Shown: positions 1-9,985 of the stretch, in pieces
Position numbering within the stretch: the stretch's first letter is position 1
How the letters are laid out: the number at the start of each line of letters is the position of its first letter
NCBI GenBank assembly: GCA_013306675.1
Contig: JABLUY010000146.1
Span: 32,113-96,112, forward strand
Direction: 5' to 3'
From: Thraustochytrium sp. TN22
Lineage: Eukaryota; Sar; Bigyra; Thraustochytrida; Thraustochytriidae
DNA length: 64,000 nucleotides
Program-made: the position numbers and the translations under genes
The notes under the pieces: model-generated
The model's input: the letters and a program-made list of their open reading frames with translations, nothing else
Told to the model about the DNA's origin: nothing
The model's database searches: none

Positions 1-3000
1 AGCCCTGACGCTGACTCCGTCTCGGCAGCAAGCCCTGGCTCGCAAACCTTTGCATCCGTCGCCTGGAAGCAAATTCATCTCATGCGCGAAGGTCACCGTC
101 GGCGTGCCGCGGAGTTGGTGGATGCCGCCGCTTCGAGCGCAGCCCAGCTCGCCCAGCTGCAGGAGGAGCTGGCCGGCCTCCCTGAAAAGGTTGTTCGGGT
201 GGGCGCCAACGGCGTCCCGCACGTGGACACCATGATCAGTCATGCGGTGTGGCAGCGCGTCCCGCTGCCGGTGGCGGAGGCAGCGTTCCGCGAACGCATT
301 TCGGCAGCCGAGGCAGCGCTCAAAGACGCTCAGGAGGAGCTCGACGACATTAACGTCGGCCTCAACGCGCGCGCCTCCACCATGATGCAGCGCTGGATCC
401 GAGCGACCTTCAAACGTACCGAGCCGGAGCGCATGGAGCGCGCTCGCGTCGAGAAGAACAACGACGATTCGGCGGTCGCCGTGCAGCGACTCTACAGGGG
501 GCACCGGGGTCGCCGGCGCGCCGCCTTCTTTCGAAAGCGCAGGCGTGACGGCGCCGCGCGGCGAGTGCAGCGAATCGTGCGAGGTCATCTTGGTCGATGC
601 GCCGCCCGCCGCTGCGTCGTGGAGCGGGCCGAGGAGGGCCGCGAGGAGGCGGCTCAGCGCATCCAACACTTTGTGCGCCAGTCGCGACGCACGGCCATTG
701 CGCGGGTGCAGCGACAGGCAGTGGCCGAGGCGAAGCAGGCCGCGACCCAGGATGTGCAGGCGCGCATCATTCAGCGTATCGCGAGAGGCTACCTGGCGCG
801 CAAGCAAAGGCACGCGCGCCGGACAGAACTGCGCCTTGGGCCGCGCGTACGTGAGCTGGCCAACCGCTACATTGCGCGAGGCGATCTCTTCTCCTTCTTG
901 CACGCCATCAATCGCGATTACGAGCTCCACATGGCCCAGCAGGAGAAGCTCCGCAAGCTGGAGATGGAGAACGCTGCGACCTTTATCGAGGAGGTGCTCG
1001 CGCATCGAGAGCGCCTCGTGCGCGAGCGTTGGCTGCAGTGGGAGCGGCAGAAGGCGGCAATGCGGACCACGGACGAGGCGATCCGCGTCTACGAGGCCAA
1101 GGCCGCGCAGGGCATCGAGGAGGGTACACGGGCCTCGCTCAGCTCACACACTGCCTCGTCCTGGACGGATCCCTCTTCGCCATCGCGGCAACAGCAGCAG
1201 CGCCAGCAGCATTCACATCACCAGCACTCGCAGCGGGAGCAGCACGCGGGCCGACGTCAGTTGCGCGCTGGCCAGCGTCGCCCTCGCGCTCTCAAGAGCC
1301 TAGGTAGGCCACACGAGAGCAGTCGGGGCGGCGCGACGAGGCTGGCCAAGCGTCCTCCCTATTTGCCCAACGCTCTCGAGGCGCTGCAGGAGCAGCGCTA
1401 CAAGGAGGCGATGCAGCAGCCAGGAATCGGCCGCGGCCGCCGCAAGCAGCGCCCCGGCCGGCGCGCTCGTGGTGTCGTCGGCAAGACCGGCCCCGATACG
1501 CGTCGTGCAGACGCCAGGGACGGCCAACAGCTTTTGGAGGAGCTGGACGCCGCCCTTGAGCAGGACCCTGGCGAGGTTCCGCACATTGTGGCCGTGCCGG
1601 CGCGTACCGCCGTGGTGCGTGACCCGCTCGCCAAGCCAGAAGCCCCGGAACAGTCGGTGCTGGAACTCAAGCATCAGGCCTTCAGCCGCCGGGTGGCGCC
1701 AGAGGTCCTGGCGCGCGCTGCCTTTGCCACACAGCTGCGCGCCACGGAGATCCCGAGCCTGAATTTGCCCATTGATAACCTCGTCTTCCAGGCTGCGCTT
1801 CGTGACCGCGTGCAAAAGATGCGTTTTGGCGACGCGGGCAACTCCACCGAGGCAAATCTGGAACAGTTCGTCTTCTCCGCACCGGCCACGCTGCGCATTG
1901 CCGTCGAGGAGGAAGCGCTGCAACTCTCTGCGCCACTGGTCGCCGGATTTCGCGCGCGAGGCGTGGAGACGTGTCGGCAGCTGCAAGAGGTTGCCGCCCG
2001 CTTCGAAAGCGAGTACTTTGTGCCACCGTCCCTCGCTCATGGCTTGCGTACCCTCCTCGGTGTGGCCGCCCAGACCATTGAGTACATGCGCCCAAGCTGC
2101 GTTCAAAATCAATGGGAGCATATTTTGGAGGCCACCGCCGAGGGTGCAGCAACAGAGCCTGCTCCAGGGGCGAAGCTATTGCCTGCGGCGAGCCGCGCCA
2201 GCAGCACCAGCACCGCTAGCACCAAACCCAACTGCACGAGCAGCACGAGCAGCAACAACAACAACAGCAGTCATGAAGACGACGACAACAAGAATGGCAA
2301 CCAGAACAACAACGAGGGTCAAGATAGCGGCCAACTCGGCACGAACAACACGAAGTGCCCGCTCGAGATCGCGACACAAAAGGCACAGTCGGCTGCAGCG
2401 GAGCTTGAGGCCAACCTCTATGCGCAACCGGACGCTGGGTCGACCATGCTCGGCCACTTTGGCGTTGCTGAAGCTGAGCGGCCCCGCACCTCGCCGCACG
2501 TGCAGGGTGCACTTTTTGAGGAGAGCCTCCGACCTGGCACTGCAGCACTGCGGGACTGGGACTGGCGCGGCAACATGGGCCTTCCTACGGAGCTCGCCGC
2601 TTTGCAGGCTGAAGACGAGAACAACGACGAGCGGAGGCCTGGCACAGCGGCGGCGGCGCTCGGGGGCTGGAGATCGTCGAGCGACCGAAGTCTACTGCGA
2701 CGGCCGTCAACACAGTCGTCTATGGCGTCACGCAGCTCATCCGGCACGCGTGTGACCTTTGCGGCGGACGTCGTGGACCGTCCCTCGACGCAGGCCTCGC
2801 TGTTCTCAACGACTTCAGATGCCTCCCGCCCGCCGAGTCGCGCGAGCTACGCATCAACCCTGGCGACGGTGGATTGGAACCACGGAGCTGTCATGGGCGA
2901 GGGCGAGGGCGTTGATGGCAACGTTCAAATCTGGAAGTCTGACGCAGACGGGCAGGAGCAGCAGTCGCCCACCGAGGAGGCTGATTGTGCGCGGACCGCC

Positions 3001-3801
3001 AAGGACTCGAGCGAGTCGCTGCTCCCAGAGGAGCTCCGCGCCGCATTTACAGAGCGCGTACGGCGTGGCATCGCGCATTTTGGGCCAGAGGACTCCATCC
3101 ACGAGCTGCTGACACACATCTTCATGGACGCGGACTCGTCCATGCAGACGTTCGCGGGCACAGATCTCGGCTCGCTGCTCGAAGATTTGGCGCGCCTGCC
3201 GCCCGAGGCCGAGGTGGCGCGGCGCGAGATGCTGCGCGCACACTACCGAGCCGCGGCGCAGGCCGCTGCGCCTGTCGCGGAGGATCTGGCCCGCGCGGGG
3301 TTTTTGAGCATCAGCTCGTTAGCAGCCTGCCCGCTCCGATCGCTAGGGGTGCCGGACGAGGTGGCCGCCGCCCTGCAGCGCGAATGCATGAGGATTTTGA
3401 AGGCGGTACAGCCCGCGGTGGCGCGGGACTTTGACGCTCGCTATGCGCGGAGCAGCACGGGGCCATTTGGCAGTGCGACGCTCCGCGCGCCGCTGGACCC
3501 GGTTCGCTTCGGACGGGCGCGAGCGACTGGCCATGAGGCTGGTGAGCACGACGACAGCCTGAGGTGCCCAGTCTCGCCGGGCCCTCGTCGCGAGCAGCTC
3601 GTCGCGCGCGTGCTGCACCGCCGCGACCAGCTGGCCCAGGCCAGCATGGTGCCCGTGGCCGATGCATCGGCGGCCGACATTGACCAGGAGCTGACGTACG
3701 CTGAGTGGAAGGCCGCAGGCCCCAAGGTTGGGCTCGACGCGGTGGTGGCGACGCACGAGGAAGCGGACAGCATCCGCGGGTGGCACCCATTTCCCCGATG
3801 A
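1..3801 (+). CDS. IQ-motif protein, 5' end outside the window
   Basis: The first ATG in frame is at 82, but the frame has no stop back to base 1, so the true start probably lies upstream and the gene is partial. From the ATG at 82 it codes 1239 residues. Four IQ-type calmodulin-binding motifs are visible at about residues 131-147, 158-176, 188-205 and 226-244 (for example VQRLYRGHRGRRR and IIQRIARGYLARK), with a weaker one near 101-113. They are followed by a charged helical stretch (about 250-345) that looks like coiled coil. The middle is low complexity, with Gln/His, Ser/Thr and Asn/Asp runs (Asn-rich about 730-765), then Arg/Ser-rich segments. The C-terminal 250 residues look helical and match no family I know. 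IQ motifs normally bind calmodulin or myosin light chains, so a cytoskeletal or flagellar scaffold is possible; that is inference. The stop overlaps a TGACGC hexamer repeat. Confidence 0.75.
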   Translation, partial: SPDADSVSAASPGSQTFASVAWKQIHLMREGHRRRAAELVDAAASSAAQLAQLQEELAGLPEKVVRVGANGVPHVDTMISHAVWQRVPLPVAEAAFRERISAAEAALKDAQEELDDINVGLNARASTMMQRWIRATFKRTEPERMERARVEKNNDDSAVAVQRLYRGHRGRRRAAFFRKRRRDGAARRVQRIVRGHLGRCAARRCVVERAEEGREEAAQRIQHFVRQSRRTAIARVQRQAVAEAKQAATQDVQARIIQRIARGYLARKQRHARRTELRLGPRVRELANRYIARGDLFSFLHAINRDYELHMAQQEKLRKLEMENAATFIEEVLAHRERLVRERWLQWERQKAAMRTTDEAIRVYEAKAAQGIEEGTRASLSSHTASSWTDPSSPSRQQQQRQQHSHHQHSQREQHAGRRQLRAGQRRPRALKSLGRPHESSRGGATRLAKRPPYLPNALEALQEQRYKEAMQQPGIGRGRRKQRPGRRARGVVGKTGPDTRRADARDGQQLLEELDAALEQDPGEVPHIVAVPARTAVVRDPLAKPEAPEQSVLELKHQAFSRRVAPEVLARAAFATQLRATEIPSLNLPIDNLVFQAALRDRVQKMRFGDAGNSTEANLEQFVFSAPATLRIAVEEEALQLSAPLVAGFRARGVETCRQLQEVAARFESEYFVPPSLAHGLRTLLGVAAQTIEYMRPSCVQNQWEHILEATAEGAATEPAPGAKLLPAASRASSTSTASTKPNCTSSTSSNNNNSSHEDDDNKNGNQNNNEGQDSGQLGTNNTKCPLEIATQKAQSAAAELEANLYAQPDAGSTMLGHFGVAEAERPRTSPHVQGALFEESLRPGTAALRDWDWRGNMGLPTELAALQAEDENNDERRPGTAAAALGGWRSSSDRSLLRRPSTQSSMASRSSSGTRVTFAADVVDRPSTQASLFSTTSDASRPPSRASYASTLATVDWNHGAVMGEGEGVDGNVQIWKSDADGQEQQSPTEEADCARTAKDSSESLLPEELRAAFTERVRRGIAHFGPEDSIHELLTHIFMDADSSMQTFAGTDLGSLLEDLARLPPEAEVARREMLRAHYRAAAQAAAPVAEDLARAGFLSISSLAACPLRSLGVPDEVAAALQRECMRILKAVQPAVARDFDARYARSSTGPFGSATLRAPLDPVRFGRARATGHEAGEHDDSLRCPVSPGPRREQLVARVLHRRDQLAQASMVPVADASAADIDQELTYAEWKAAGPKVGLDAVVATHEEADSIRGWHPFPR

Positions 3802-3840
3802 CGCTGACGCTGACGCTGACGCTGACACTGACGCTGACAT
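3799..3840. repeat. (TGACGC)n hexamer microsatellite at the stop codon
   Basis: About seven copies of TGACGC, one altered to TGACAC, start exactly at the TGA stop of the IQ gene and grade into TGACATGACATGG. Length change here would not alter the protein. The first bases of the window (5-15) also contain CTGACGCTGAC. Confidence 0.8.
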
Positions 3841-4047
3841 GACATGGCATGGCATGACTTGACTTGACAATAGGCATCCCACAACCTCTGTGATTTCTTA
3901 TATGTTTGTCAGGCGACGCGCGCATGGTCGCACAATGAAGGTGTATGGTATGGTCTACAGCGCGAGCAAAGCCAGGCCAGGCCAGGCCCGGCCGGGCTGG
4001 GTGAGCAGGCAGGCGGGCTTTTGAGCGATGAAGTGGAAGTGACAAAG

Positions 4048-5448
4048 TCAGAATGACCTGAGAAAGGAGTCGGAGTCCTTGAGAAACTGACTGTGACGAT
4101 CGAGCACATCGTGCGAGCGATTGTTGGAGCACAGGCAGGTCTGCGTAGCGAGCGCGCCGTGCTGCAGGTCCTGCACGGCGGCGGCGATGGCTGCCCTGTC
4201 AGAGCGGCGCTTGATGCCCATGTTGCGCAGGTCGCGCTCCTCCATTTGCACGAGCATGGGGCCGTCGACGTGGGCGTCCTCAAAGTGCACGCTGAGGAAA
4301 TCGCCGCCGGCCACGTGGTCGCGCACCCAGGTGGCGACCTGGCGGGAGGTCCAGTCGGCGACCGGGTGGCAAACGTAGCAGTCAAGGTCGTCGGCGGAGA
4401 CGGGCATGGAGAGGCCAGCGCGGCGGAGGCCGGCGGAGTCGAGCGAGGAGGAGAAGGACATCTCGTTCAGATACGAGTCGAGCTCGTCCATGTCGCCATC
4501 CGCGTAGGATGAATACTCGGATGAATACTCGTACCTGGCTGGCGGGTAGGTGTAGTTGAAGCCGCCAAAGTCCGCGGCGGCCTGGTCGTCGTAGATGGAC
4601 TGGCGCTCCTTGCGACGCAGCAGGTCCTGCAGCTCCTTGCGCGTGAGCGGCACGGGGCGGAACTCTTGCAAGTCGCCGTCCCAGAGCTCGTCGTGCTCGG
4701 GCGCCGGCTCCCACGGGCCCTTGCGCGAGCGCTTGGCCGCCGTGAGCTCGTGGCCCGGCATGTGGTGTACGGTGGCCATACGGTTGAAGGTGACGCGGCG
4801 GCGGCCCTTGTTCGGGTTGCGGTCCAGCGGCGCCTTGGCCGTGCTAAGGATACCGCGGACCTGCTTTGCGCCGACGGACTTGCTGCGGACACCGAGGCCG
4901 CGGTGGCCCTTGGCAGAGCTGCTCACATCTTCCGCCTTGGACTCTTCGTCCTCGCCGCGCGCCAGCCCGCGCGGGTCGCTCTGCGTACGCGAGCGCCCAG
5001 ACCCATACTTGGCCAGCAGCGCGCGAAGCTCATGCTCGTCGGCGTCAGTGTCGGTGTCCGTATCGCCGTCCACCACGGTCGAGGCCTCCCGGGCGCGGCT
5101 CTGGGTCAGGTCCAAGCTGTCGCGGCGCGACAGCGGTGGCTTGCCGGCCTTGCGGGTGGCGGTCCCCAGCAGTGCGCTGCCCCCAACGCTAATGGACTTG
5201 CTGGAGCTGGAGCTGGAGCTCAAGGCGCTGCTGCTGCTGCTGCTGCTACTGCTGCCGCCGCTGCTGCTGCGCGACGCCTTGCGCTGCTTGGACAACGACG
5301 CTGTGCCGGTCGTGAGGGAGGATGACGTTGGCCGCGCCGGCGGCTTGCCGCTGCTGGTCTTGGAGGAGGATACCGTGCGTGAGGACCGCGAGGACGAGCT
5401 GCTGCTGCCCAAGGCGGCGTGCTTGGCGCGGTACGCCGCCGTGAACAT
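4048..5448 (-). CDS. SAM-domain protein with Ser-rich N-terminus
   Basis: The product is 466 residues from the ATG at 5448, which sits in an ideal CCACCATG context; an in-frame ATG at 5463 would add five residues and has a poorer context. The N-terminal 150 residues are Ser/Arg/Lys-rich with poly-Ser. A basic-acidic middle follows, including a WEPAPEHDELWDGDLQEF segment. Near the C-terminus a sterile alpha motif can be read, from DWTSRQVATWVRDHV through FEDAHVDGPMLVQMEERDLRNMGI to DRAAIAAAVQDL. SAM domains mediate homo- or hetero-oligomerisation or RNA binding in signalling and scaffold proteins. No catalytic domain is seen, so the exact function is unknown. The gene converges with the IQ gene (246 bp between stops). 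The frame stays open upstream of the ATG, but that stretch translates tetranucleotide repeats and is unlikely to be coding. Confidence 0.8.
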   Translation of the reverse strand: MFTAAYRAKHAALGSSSSSSRSSRTVSSSKTSSGKPPARPTSSSLTTGTASLSKQRKASRSSSGGSSSSSSSSSALSSSSSSSKSISVGGSALLGTATRKAGKPPLSRRDSLDLTQSRAREASTVVDGDTDTDTDADEHELRALLAKYGSGRSRTQSDPRGLARGEDEESKAEDVSSSAKGHRGLGVRSKSVGAKQVRGILSTAKAPLDRNPNKGRRRVTFNRMATVHHMPGHELTAAKRSRKGPWEPAPEHDELWDGDLQEFRPVPLTRKELQDLLRRKERQSIYDDQAAADFGGFNYTYPPARYEYSSEYSSYADGDMDELDSYLNEMSFSSSLDSAGLRRAGLSMPVSADDLDCYVCHPVADWTSRQVATWVRDHVAGGDFLSVHFEDAHVDGPMLVQMEERDLRNMGIKRRSDRAAIAAAVQDLQHGALATQTCLCSNNRSHDVLDRHSQFLKDSDSFLRSF

Positions 5449-6745
5449 GGTGGAGGCCGACATGCGCGAGCGATTGCGTGAGAGAGAGAGAGAAAGAATG
5501 AGTGAGTGATTGAGCGAGCGAGTGAGCGAATAGAGCAAGCGAGGAAGGGAGCACGCGTCTCCTTTCTCTTGGCCCTCACGCTTCTGCCCTTGCTGCCGTC
5601 CGCCACCGCCGCCGACACTCGCGAGCACGGCACCGAGCGAGCTCGCAGGAGCACGCCAGCCCGAGCACGCGGCGGCAAAGCAGCACGCCGCTGCGAGCGA
5701 GCGAGCAAGCAAGCAAGCAAGCGATGAAGCAAGCAAGCAAGCAAGCACGCAGCGAGCGAGCGCTTCGGTTTGCTACGGCCTCCGCTCTCGCCGGTCGCTT
5801 GGCGTGCCAACGTTTGCTTGCAGAACGTCTGCTGCGCGCGTGCCGCGTTCAACTCAAATGCTGCACCGTGCGAAAGGACTATCCATCATTTGCGCCGAGG
5901 GAGTTCGACTATGAGCGCAACACGGCACTGACAATTGCTGGAAGGGCCACGCGTATCGGCAACGGATATGGTGGTTCACACACCGAGCAACCAAGCAACC
6001 TAGCAACCAACGAAAAGCCGAGTTAGCCAGCCAAGAAAGCAGGTGCGGCGGGAGAAGGCCAAGCCGCGCTTCGCATTCGAGGTTGGTCGGTGAAGCACAG
6101 GCGCGTGGCCGGCGGCAGCCTTGCGGCGGCGCGGGATCCAACGGCGTCCGTGTTGGGGTGTGCGCGGGCCGATGTGGACGGCGCCATCACCCGTATTCGA
6201 CCTTGGCGACTCCGCGGCGGACGGAATGGAGTGAGTCGCACGAGGTTCGTCGGCCAGCTGCTGCCTGCTCGCGCGTAGCTCGTACCCTATCATTTGCACT
6301 TGAGTCTTGATTGGATTTCGCAGTGCGTCAACTTGAAGGTGTGTGCTCGAGAACGCAAGGTCACGCACAAGTGCGCGGCACCGCGCGCTGCCAGTGCGCT
6401 GTGCTGCGCTGCGCTGCGCTGCCAGTGCGGGATCGCTGTGGGCCTATGCGAGCCAGGCGCCATTTGGACAGGGGAAAAGTACAGGCCAGGCCACTGCAAG
6501 AGAGGCAGGCCCGAGAGCCTGCGTGAGATAAAATGGAGGCGGCGGAGGCAGAAGGTTGGACGGATGGACTGGAAGCCTCCGCGGCGGCGCGGCGCGGGCC
6601 TGCGCGCGTGGCGCGGCCCATCTGGGCCGAACGGGACTCAGAGTTCGTGGACACGAGCAGGCTTGCGCAGTAAGCCTGGCCGCAGACCCAGATTGGCGGC
6701 TCGGTTGCGGCAGCTGATCGAAGACAAGCGCGAGCGCGACGTGAG
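5449..6745. promoter_or_regulatory. Divergent intergenic region, SAM gene / PAN-vWA gene
   Basis: 1.3 kb between two divergent genes, with no convincing ORF. It has a GA run near 5480-5495, GCAA/GCGA tetranucleotide repeats at about 5695-5760, a (GCTGC)n pentamer run at 6403-6421 flanked by two TGCCAGTG words (about 6391 and 6420), and CAACTTGA at 6329-6336, about 410 bp before the downstream ATG. No clear TATA box. Confidence 0.5.
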
Positions 6746-8419
6746 ATGGTGGGCTCGTGGCGGGCGTCCGCCATGGTGGCGCTGGGCGCCGTGGTCTACG
6801 TGGCGGCCGGACAGCGGCTGACGGACCTGCGGTCGCTGGTGGACGAGGCGGAACCGCGATTGTGCCTGGAGAAGAACGTGCGGCTGGACGGCGATACGCT
6901 GTCGGTTCATGACGGCGTGGACGACATGGAGGACTGCCGCGACCTGTGCCTTGGCACGAGCGCGTGCGAGCACTGGGTGTTCTACGAGTGGTACACCTTC
7001 AACAAGTGCAAGCTCCTGACGAGCGTGACAGAGGTGGACACGTCCTCGTGCCACATGTCTGGGTCGAAGACGTGCGTGACGGCCACGCCGACTGCGTTGC
7101 CGACGGAGCTGCCGACTGAGGCGCCAACCGCGTTGCCGACGGAGCTGCCGACTGCGGCGCCGACGGACCTGCCGACTGAGGCGCCGACGGCCTACCCGAC
7201 GCGGCTGCCGACGCGGAGCCCGACGGGCTCGCCGACCGAGGAGCGTACGGTGGAGGAGGAGGAGGTGTGCCACGTGAGCGGGCACATGTACACGGGCGGC
7301 AAGAACATCGGGAAGCTCAGCGGCATCGCGAGCGTGGATGACTGCCGGGCCGAGTGCCTCAAGCAGACCAACTGCGAAGGCTACTCGTACGGCACGAAGA
7401 ACAAGAAGTGCTACCTCAAGGGCAAGTCGTACAAGCTCAAGCTGAAGTCCGACTTTGTGGCCGGCCCGCGCACGTGCTCGCCCCTGAGCGCCGAATGCGA
7501 CAGCCAGTTCTTCGAGTACATGGGCACATCGATCAAGACGATCAAGAACGTGGCGTCCCCCAAGGTGTGCGCGCAGGAGTGCATAAATACCGCTTCGTGC
7601 GAGTCGTGGACTGTGCGCCAGGACAAGAAGAAGTGCGAGCTTCGCAAGGATGTTCATGCGGAGCCTGAGGAGCGCAACGCGTACTACCACACCGGCCTGG
7701 TGAGCGGGTGCGAGAGCGTTATCGTGGCGACGGCGAGCCCGACGTCCGAGCCGGCGATGCCGACGCTGCCGCCTGTGATCTCGTGCCACCACAAGACCAC
7801 GGACGTGCTCTTTGTGGTGGATGCATCGTCGTCCATCGATCTGGAGGAGTGGGCCCACCTCAAGCTGTTCGTGCGGCAGCTGGCCAGCGCCTTTGACGTC
7901 GGCACGGGCGCCTACCAGTCGCGCCTGACCATGATGAACTACTCCACGACCGTGGACCTGCTGTGGGACTTTTCGTCTCCGATTGCGACGGACCAGGACG
8001 AGTTCCAGTCCCACGTGCACGCGATCGTCCCGGAGCAGCGCGCCACCGGCACGGGCCCGGCGCTCGTGGAGGCCATCAACCTGTTCTGGCCGCTCGAGGT
8101 GCGCGATAACCTTGACCACCGCGTCGTCATCATCGCCACGGACGGCAACCCGAACCAGCTCGAAGGCTGCAAGGCTGCGGGCTTCTCCAACTCGGCCAAG
8201 AAGTGCCCCAAGGAGGCCGCCGAGGCGCTCCGCAAGGGCCCGGACGGCGTCCTCGGCACCGAAGACGACGTCTACCTCGTCTACGTGCGCGTCGGAGACC
8301 GCGTCAAGGCTGGTGTCTTCGACTTCGTCGAGGACCTCCAGGTCAACAGCGAGCCCGAGGACCTCTACACCATCGCTGACGCCATCATCTACGACGTCTG
8401 CGGTGCCAGCACCGGCTAA
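6746..8419 (+). CDS. Secreted PAN/apple-domain and von Willebrand A-domain protein
   Basis: 557 residues. The N-terminus has a hydrophobic signal peptide (MVALGAVVYVAAG). The ATG at 6773 (residue 10) has a perfect GCCATGG context and could be the real start; either start leaves a signal peptide. Cys-rich PAN/apple-like modules lie at about 37-110, 175-244 and 251-322. The first two are joined by a Pro-Thr linker (113-166) of PTxLPTxxPT units. A vWA domain (about 350-557) keeps a complete MIDAS metal site: D359-x-S361-x-S363, Thr 434/436 and D466 (ATDGNP). There is no C-terminal membrane helix or GPI-like tail. PAN modules bind protein or carbohydrate and vWA domains bind protein ligands through a metal ion, so an extracellular adhesion or wall role is likely; that is inference. 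PT-linkers of this style are common in stramenopile secreted proteins. Confidence 0.85.
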   Translation: MVGSWRASAMVALGAVVYVAAGQRLTDLRSLVDEAEPRLCLEKNVRLDGDTLSVHDGVDDMEDCRDLCLGTSACEHWVFYEWYTFNKCKLLTSVTEVDTSSCHMSGSKTCVTATPTALPTELPTEAPTALPTELPTAAPTDLPTEAPTAYPTRLPTRSPTGSPTEERTVEEEEVCHVSGHMYTGGKNIGKLSGIASVDDCRAECLKQTNCEGYSYGTKNKKCYLKGKSYKLKLKSDFVAGPRTCSPLSAECDSQFFEYMGTSIKTIKNVASPKVCAQECINTASCESWTVRQDKKKCELRKDVHAEPEERNAYYHTGLVSGCESVIVATASPTSEPAMPTLPPVISCHHKTTDVLFVVDASSSIDLEEWAHLKLFVRQLASAFDVGTGAYQSRLTMMNYSTTVDLLWDFSSPIATDQDEFQSHVHAIVPEQRATGTGPALVEAINLFWPLEVRDNLDHRVVIIATDGNPNQLEGCKAAGFSNSAKKCPKEAAEALRKGPDGVLGTEDDVYLVYVRVGDRVKAGVFDFVEDLQVNSEPEDLYTIADAIIYDVCGASTG

Positions 8420-9075
8420 GTTTTGGCCCCTCCTCACTCCCAGTAGCCTACCACTCTAGCTAAGTTAGCTCAGAAGAAAAGCAGCCCAACCCGTTGCCAT
8501 CCACCAGCGCCTTGTTCCAAGATCGCGGCCCCGCAGCCAGACACTGCAACCAACCAACCAACCAACCAAATAAAATCGCCTTGGAGAGCTTCGCGAGACC
8601 AACCAAGCAACCAGGGCAAGCAAGCCCGGGGCCAGACCGTGACTGACTTGCCTCGGGCACCGCAGCATGCCAAGCAAGCCCGCCAGCTCGCCGGGCGCGG
8701 CAGCTCGGCTCCCGCCTCGCGACCCGGGGCCGCTGCGGCTCCGAAGACCGCGGAATTGTCCTGGCTCAGCTCGCTGGAGCCTTCGCGACGCTGGAGCCCG
8801 GATCCGAGGCGCCCTCCGAGGCCGGGGCTGCCTTGCCTTCTAGCTCGCAAGCTAGCTGGCCTTGCCCTGATGCCTGGCCTTGGCCGCCTTGTGCTTCTGT
8901 TCAGGGCTTGTTTGCCCTGCCTCGCCTCGCCTTGCCTTGTAGGTCTGCGCCGGCGCGGCGGCCGCCCAGGCCAGAACCCGGACGGACGCCCGCGCGGGCG
9001 GCGAGCGCGAGCGCGCGGCGGCGGCGGCGGCGTTGTTGGCGCTGGCGGCGGCGGCCTCGAGGGGCGCCGCGCCGG
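8420..9075. other. Intergenic region with possible polyadenylation signal
   Basis: 656 bp between two plus-strand genes. It carries a (CCAA)n run at about 8547-8568 ending in AATAAA at 8569-8574, about 150 bp past the stop and a possible poly(A) signal. The rest is GC-rich leader of the RING-CH gene. The downstream frame is open back to 8833, but there is no ATG before 9076. Confidence 0.45.
8569..8574 (+). terminator. Candidate AATAAA polyadenylation signal
   Basis: An exact AATAAA 150 bp downstream of the PAN/vWA stop codon, directly after a (CCAA)n run. Such an A/T-rich hexamer is rare in this DNA. Its use is not demonstrated. Confidence 0.35.
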
Positions 9076-9945
9076 ATGAGCATGGACGGCGGCGCGGCGG
9101 CGGCGGCGACGGCGGCGGCCGCGGAGAAGAAGCGCGACGCGCGCGCGGCGCTCGGCGCGGCGGCCGCCGACCGCGGCGACGCCGACAAGGCCGCGCGAGC
9201 GGACGACCGAGCGGACGACCGCCACGACGGAGACGCTGCGGGCGCCGGCGCCGCGAAGGCCGCCGAGAGCGACGAGCCCACCACGTCTGGGGCGACGAGC
9301 GACGGGGCCCGGGACGCCAAGGAGGAGGAGGAGGATGACGACCGCATGTGCAGGTTCTGCTTTGAGGGCGAGGAGGAGGAGGCGCTGTGCAAGGACGTGT
9401 GCGCGTGCAAGGGCGACCAGCGGTACGTGCACATGGGGTGCCTGCGGCGGTGGCAGCGCATGGTGCTGGTGAGCCAGCCGACGCACCCGGCGTTCTACCG
9501 GGACGACATGCGGCACCACGTGTGCGGCGTGTGCAAGAGCAAGTTCACGTGTCCGCCGCCGACGCGGCTGGAGCTGATGCAGAGCTTCACGGGCGCGGAG
9601 ATCGCCGCGCTGGTGGGCGAGGGCCGCTTCATCGCGGCACGCTCCATGTTCTCGGAGATGATGAAGCGCGAGGCGATGGAGCAGCCCATGCTCACCATCA
9701 TGGGCTCGTACGCGCATTGGATCGATGGCGCCTACCTGATCACGCGCGTCGAGGAGGACCGCGGCTGCTTCGAGCTCGAGGTTGTTTCCGAGGCGCAGCT
9801 GCGCACCTTTCGCGAGCTGTGTGCGAGGGCCGGCGGGCTGGACTCGGACGAGTCTGGCTCGGATTCAGACTCGGACTCGGACGCGGACTCGAACGCAGAC
9901 CTGAATGCCGAGTCGCAGGCGGAGACGCAGGCGGGCAGCCGCGGT

Positions 9946-9985
<40 letters not shown>

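Noticed and set aside
5464-5748. N-terminal extension of the SAM-domain protein (MLACLLASSLACLL...)
   Set aside because: It only translates GCAA/GCGA tetranucleotide repeats and is not ATG-started in a good context. The ATG at 5448 has a CCACCATG context.
6638-8437. 599-codon minus-strand ORF opposite the PAN/vWA gene
   Set aside because: Mirror frame of a well-supported gene; Arg/His/Val-rich with no domain.
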